Below, in pieces: positions 62,991 to 64,000 of a stretch of 64,000 nt of DNA. The position numbers and the translations under genes are program-made. The number at the start of each line of letters is the position of its first letter. Position 1 is the stretch's first letter. The notes beneath the pieces are model-generated. The model did not search any database, had not been told where the DNA came from, and saw nothing but the letters and a program-made list of their open reading frames with translations. The stretch lies in NCBI RefSeq assembly GCF_000143415.4, contig NW_003314290.1, forward strand, positions 1-64,000. Reading direction: 5' to 3'. The DNA is from Selaginella moellendorffii. Its lineage: Eukaryota > Streptophyta > Lycopodiopsida > Selaginellales > Selaginellaceae.

Positions 62991-64000
62991 GAAAGTATTG
63001 CTTGCTGCTCACCACTAAGAATGTCAATAACATATTGTCGTCGACGGCCTCTACAAGGACGAGTTTTGATGAGAGAAACGCTTCCGCCGAGGCAAAGATG
63101 GCCATAACCTGTCAACAATGTATGCGTTAGAGCCTATATGGTGCAAAAATATATTGGTGAAATGGTAAGATACCTCTAAGTTTTGGGCGAGGACAAACAT
63201 CACGTACGCCATGTTACACTGGCCACAAAGAAGGATTTTGAGATGCATTAGCAAATCACGGAGTATACCGTGCGGCGTGAAACGTTCTCTACGATTGAGT
63301 CAAGCACCACAACCAAAAGCCTGCACAAAAACAAGAGTTAATAGCGAGGTATTAGCAAAGATAGACTTCACCACAGAGCCCCATCAAGAAGCCAAAGCTC
63401 CGCTATGCTTAGCCAGCGGCTGTTTTCATTTGAGGACGAAGCTATCCATTTCAAGAAGCCTCCCGGATTGAAAAATATGTGTTGTCCAAGATGGACAGAC
63501 AGGAGGTACAAGCTCCAGTATCCTGATATCAGCAGCATCAGAAGAGTTCCAGAAAGCGAGTTCTTTACCAAAGATGCTGAAAATGCCTTCTTTGTTCAAA
63601 TCAACAAGTCCGGAACTCCTGTGCGGGGAAAGAATGTAATCTTTTAAACCGCAGCGAAGGGTGAACTGATGCACTGACATAAGAGTGTCAAAACAAACGA
63701 CACATTCCACCAAAACGAGCGACCAACCTGACAGTATGCCAAGCCCAAGATATCCACAATACGAAACAGGCATGCGAATTACTGAAGTAAGAAGAGAAAC
63801 AGCCGCCAAAGTGAAGAAAAAGTTCCAGTGGACGCCATATTCCCCTACGTGAACCTGAACAAACCAATAAGTTTCACCATTTGCAATTGAGTCACAAAGA
63901 AAAACCTGATAATCTGCTCCTTTCGTCGCTATAAGTCTCGCAAAACCCAGAGCCAGCAATGGACTCACGCTTTTAAGAATGTCCACGGTTCTAGTCCTTC
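62773..64000 (-). CDS. PIGW: PIG-W/GWT1 inositol acyltransferase, 3' part
   Basis: The gene enters from the right edge. Exons going leftward: upstream coding to about 63730 (split by a 51-base intron at about 63855-63905), about 63569-63680, 63372-63522, 63269-63320, 63174-63218, 63013-63108 and 62773-62925 (stop TAG). The joined product includes the hallmark VHVGEYGVHWNFFFTLAAV, YLGLGILS, NKEGIFSIFGYWSLYLLSVH, a VLDSIVENVSRRT segment and AQNLEVMAIFA. It ends VANVLTGLVNLSMDTIFV and a last membrane helix before KIRAKFW. This is the multi-pass ER enzyme that acylates the inositol of glucosaminyl-phosphatidylinositol during GPI-anchor synthesis. All introns are 40-95 bases with GT-AG ends. The N-terminal part lies beyond the window. 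Confidence 0.9.
62940..62987. repeat. (GA)n microsatellite in a PIG-W intron
   Basis: About 24 GA repeats inside the last intron, very close to its 3' splice site on the minus strand (acceptor at 62926-62927), where they form a long CT-type polypyrimidine tract. Confidence 0.95.

Overview
This is a eukaryotic, land-plant nuclear window. Genes have very short GT-AG introns (about 45-65 bases). There is a long PLS-type pentatricopeptide repeat (PPR) gene, a leucine-rich-repeat receptor-like protein gene, a chloroplast site-2 protease gene and a PIG-W/GWT1 gene, set among LTR retrotransposons and TTTAGGG-type telomeric DNA. The short introns and the PPR and LRR content fit a lycophyte such as Selaginella; that is an inference from style, not a proven identification.

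Layout. Bases 1-1468 are one end of a DNA transposon (copy 1). Bases 1500-3840 hold an eight-exon gene for a DNA-methyltransferase-like protein. Bases 4125-32316 are a nested set of LTR retroelements of one non-autonomous family. An outer element contains a second element of the same family, bounded by the 5-base target duplication TTATA. The 3' LTR of the inner element in turn contains a complete 14.13-kb terminal-inverted-repeat DNA transposon (9127-23256, copy 2, flanked by ATTC). A 22.5-kb inversion (about 7224-29760) then cut through this stack. Bases 32317-45070 are older retroelement debris, including a chromodomain Ty3/Gypsy remnant (33483-35971, 5-base target duplication) and a Ty1/Copia reverse-transcriptase remnant. 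Bases 45256-64000 are the gene-rich part: an LRR receptor-like protein, PPR and LRR pseudogene pieces, a 943-residue PPR protein, a divergently transcribed chloroplast RseP-like protease, a small LTR element with (AT)n-filled LTRs, a chimeric pseudogene made from PIG-W and protease pieces, an unrecognised five-exon membrane protein with an internal duplication, and the 3' half of PIG-W.

The most unusual object is the 14.1-kb transposon. It carries a DUF7869-type DDE transposase on the minus strand. On the plus strand it carries one long multi-exon gene. I could splice that gene exon by exon into one frame, apart from three lesions: a 408-base tandem duplication whose first copy lacks one base, an in-frame TAG, and a 16-base duplication. 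It joins a ParB-like domain, a methyltransferase-like domain, a basic/acidic linker and an FCP1/NIF-type HAD phosphatase domain. More than 20 copies of a 22-base palindrome (half-site ATGGCRTGNGG) are scattered through the element. They lie in introns, often just before the 3' splice site, in flanks, and in frame inside coding exons of both genes. Both genes carry lesions, yet copies 1 and 2 look over 99% identical over most of about 1.4 kb, so the family moved recently.
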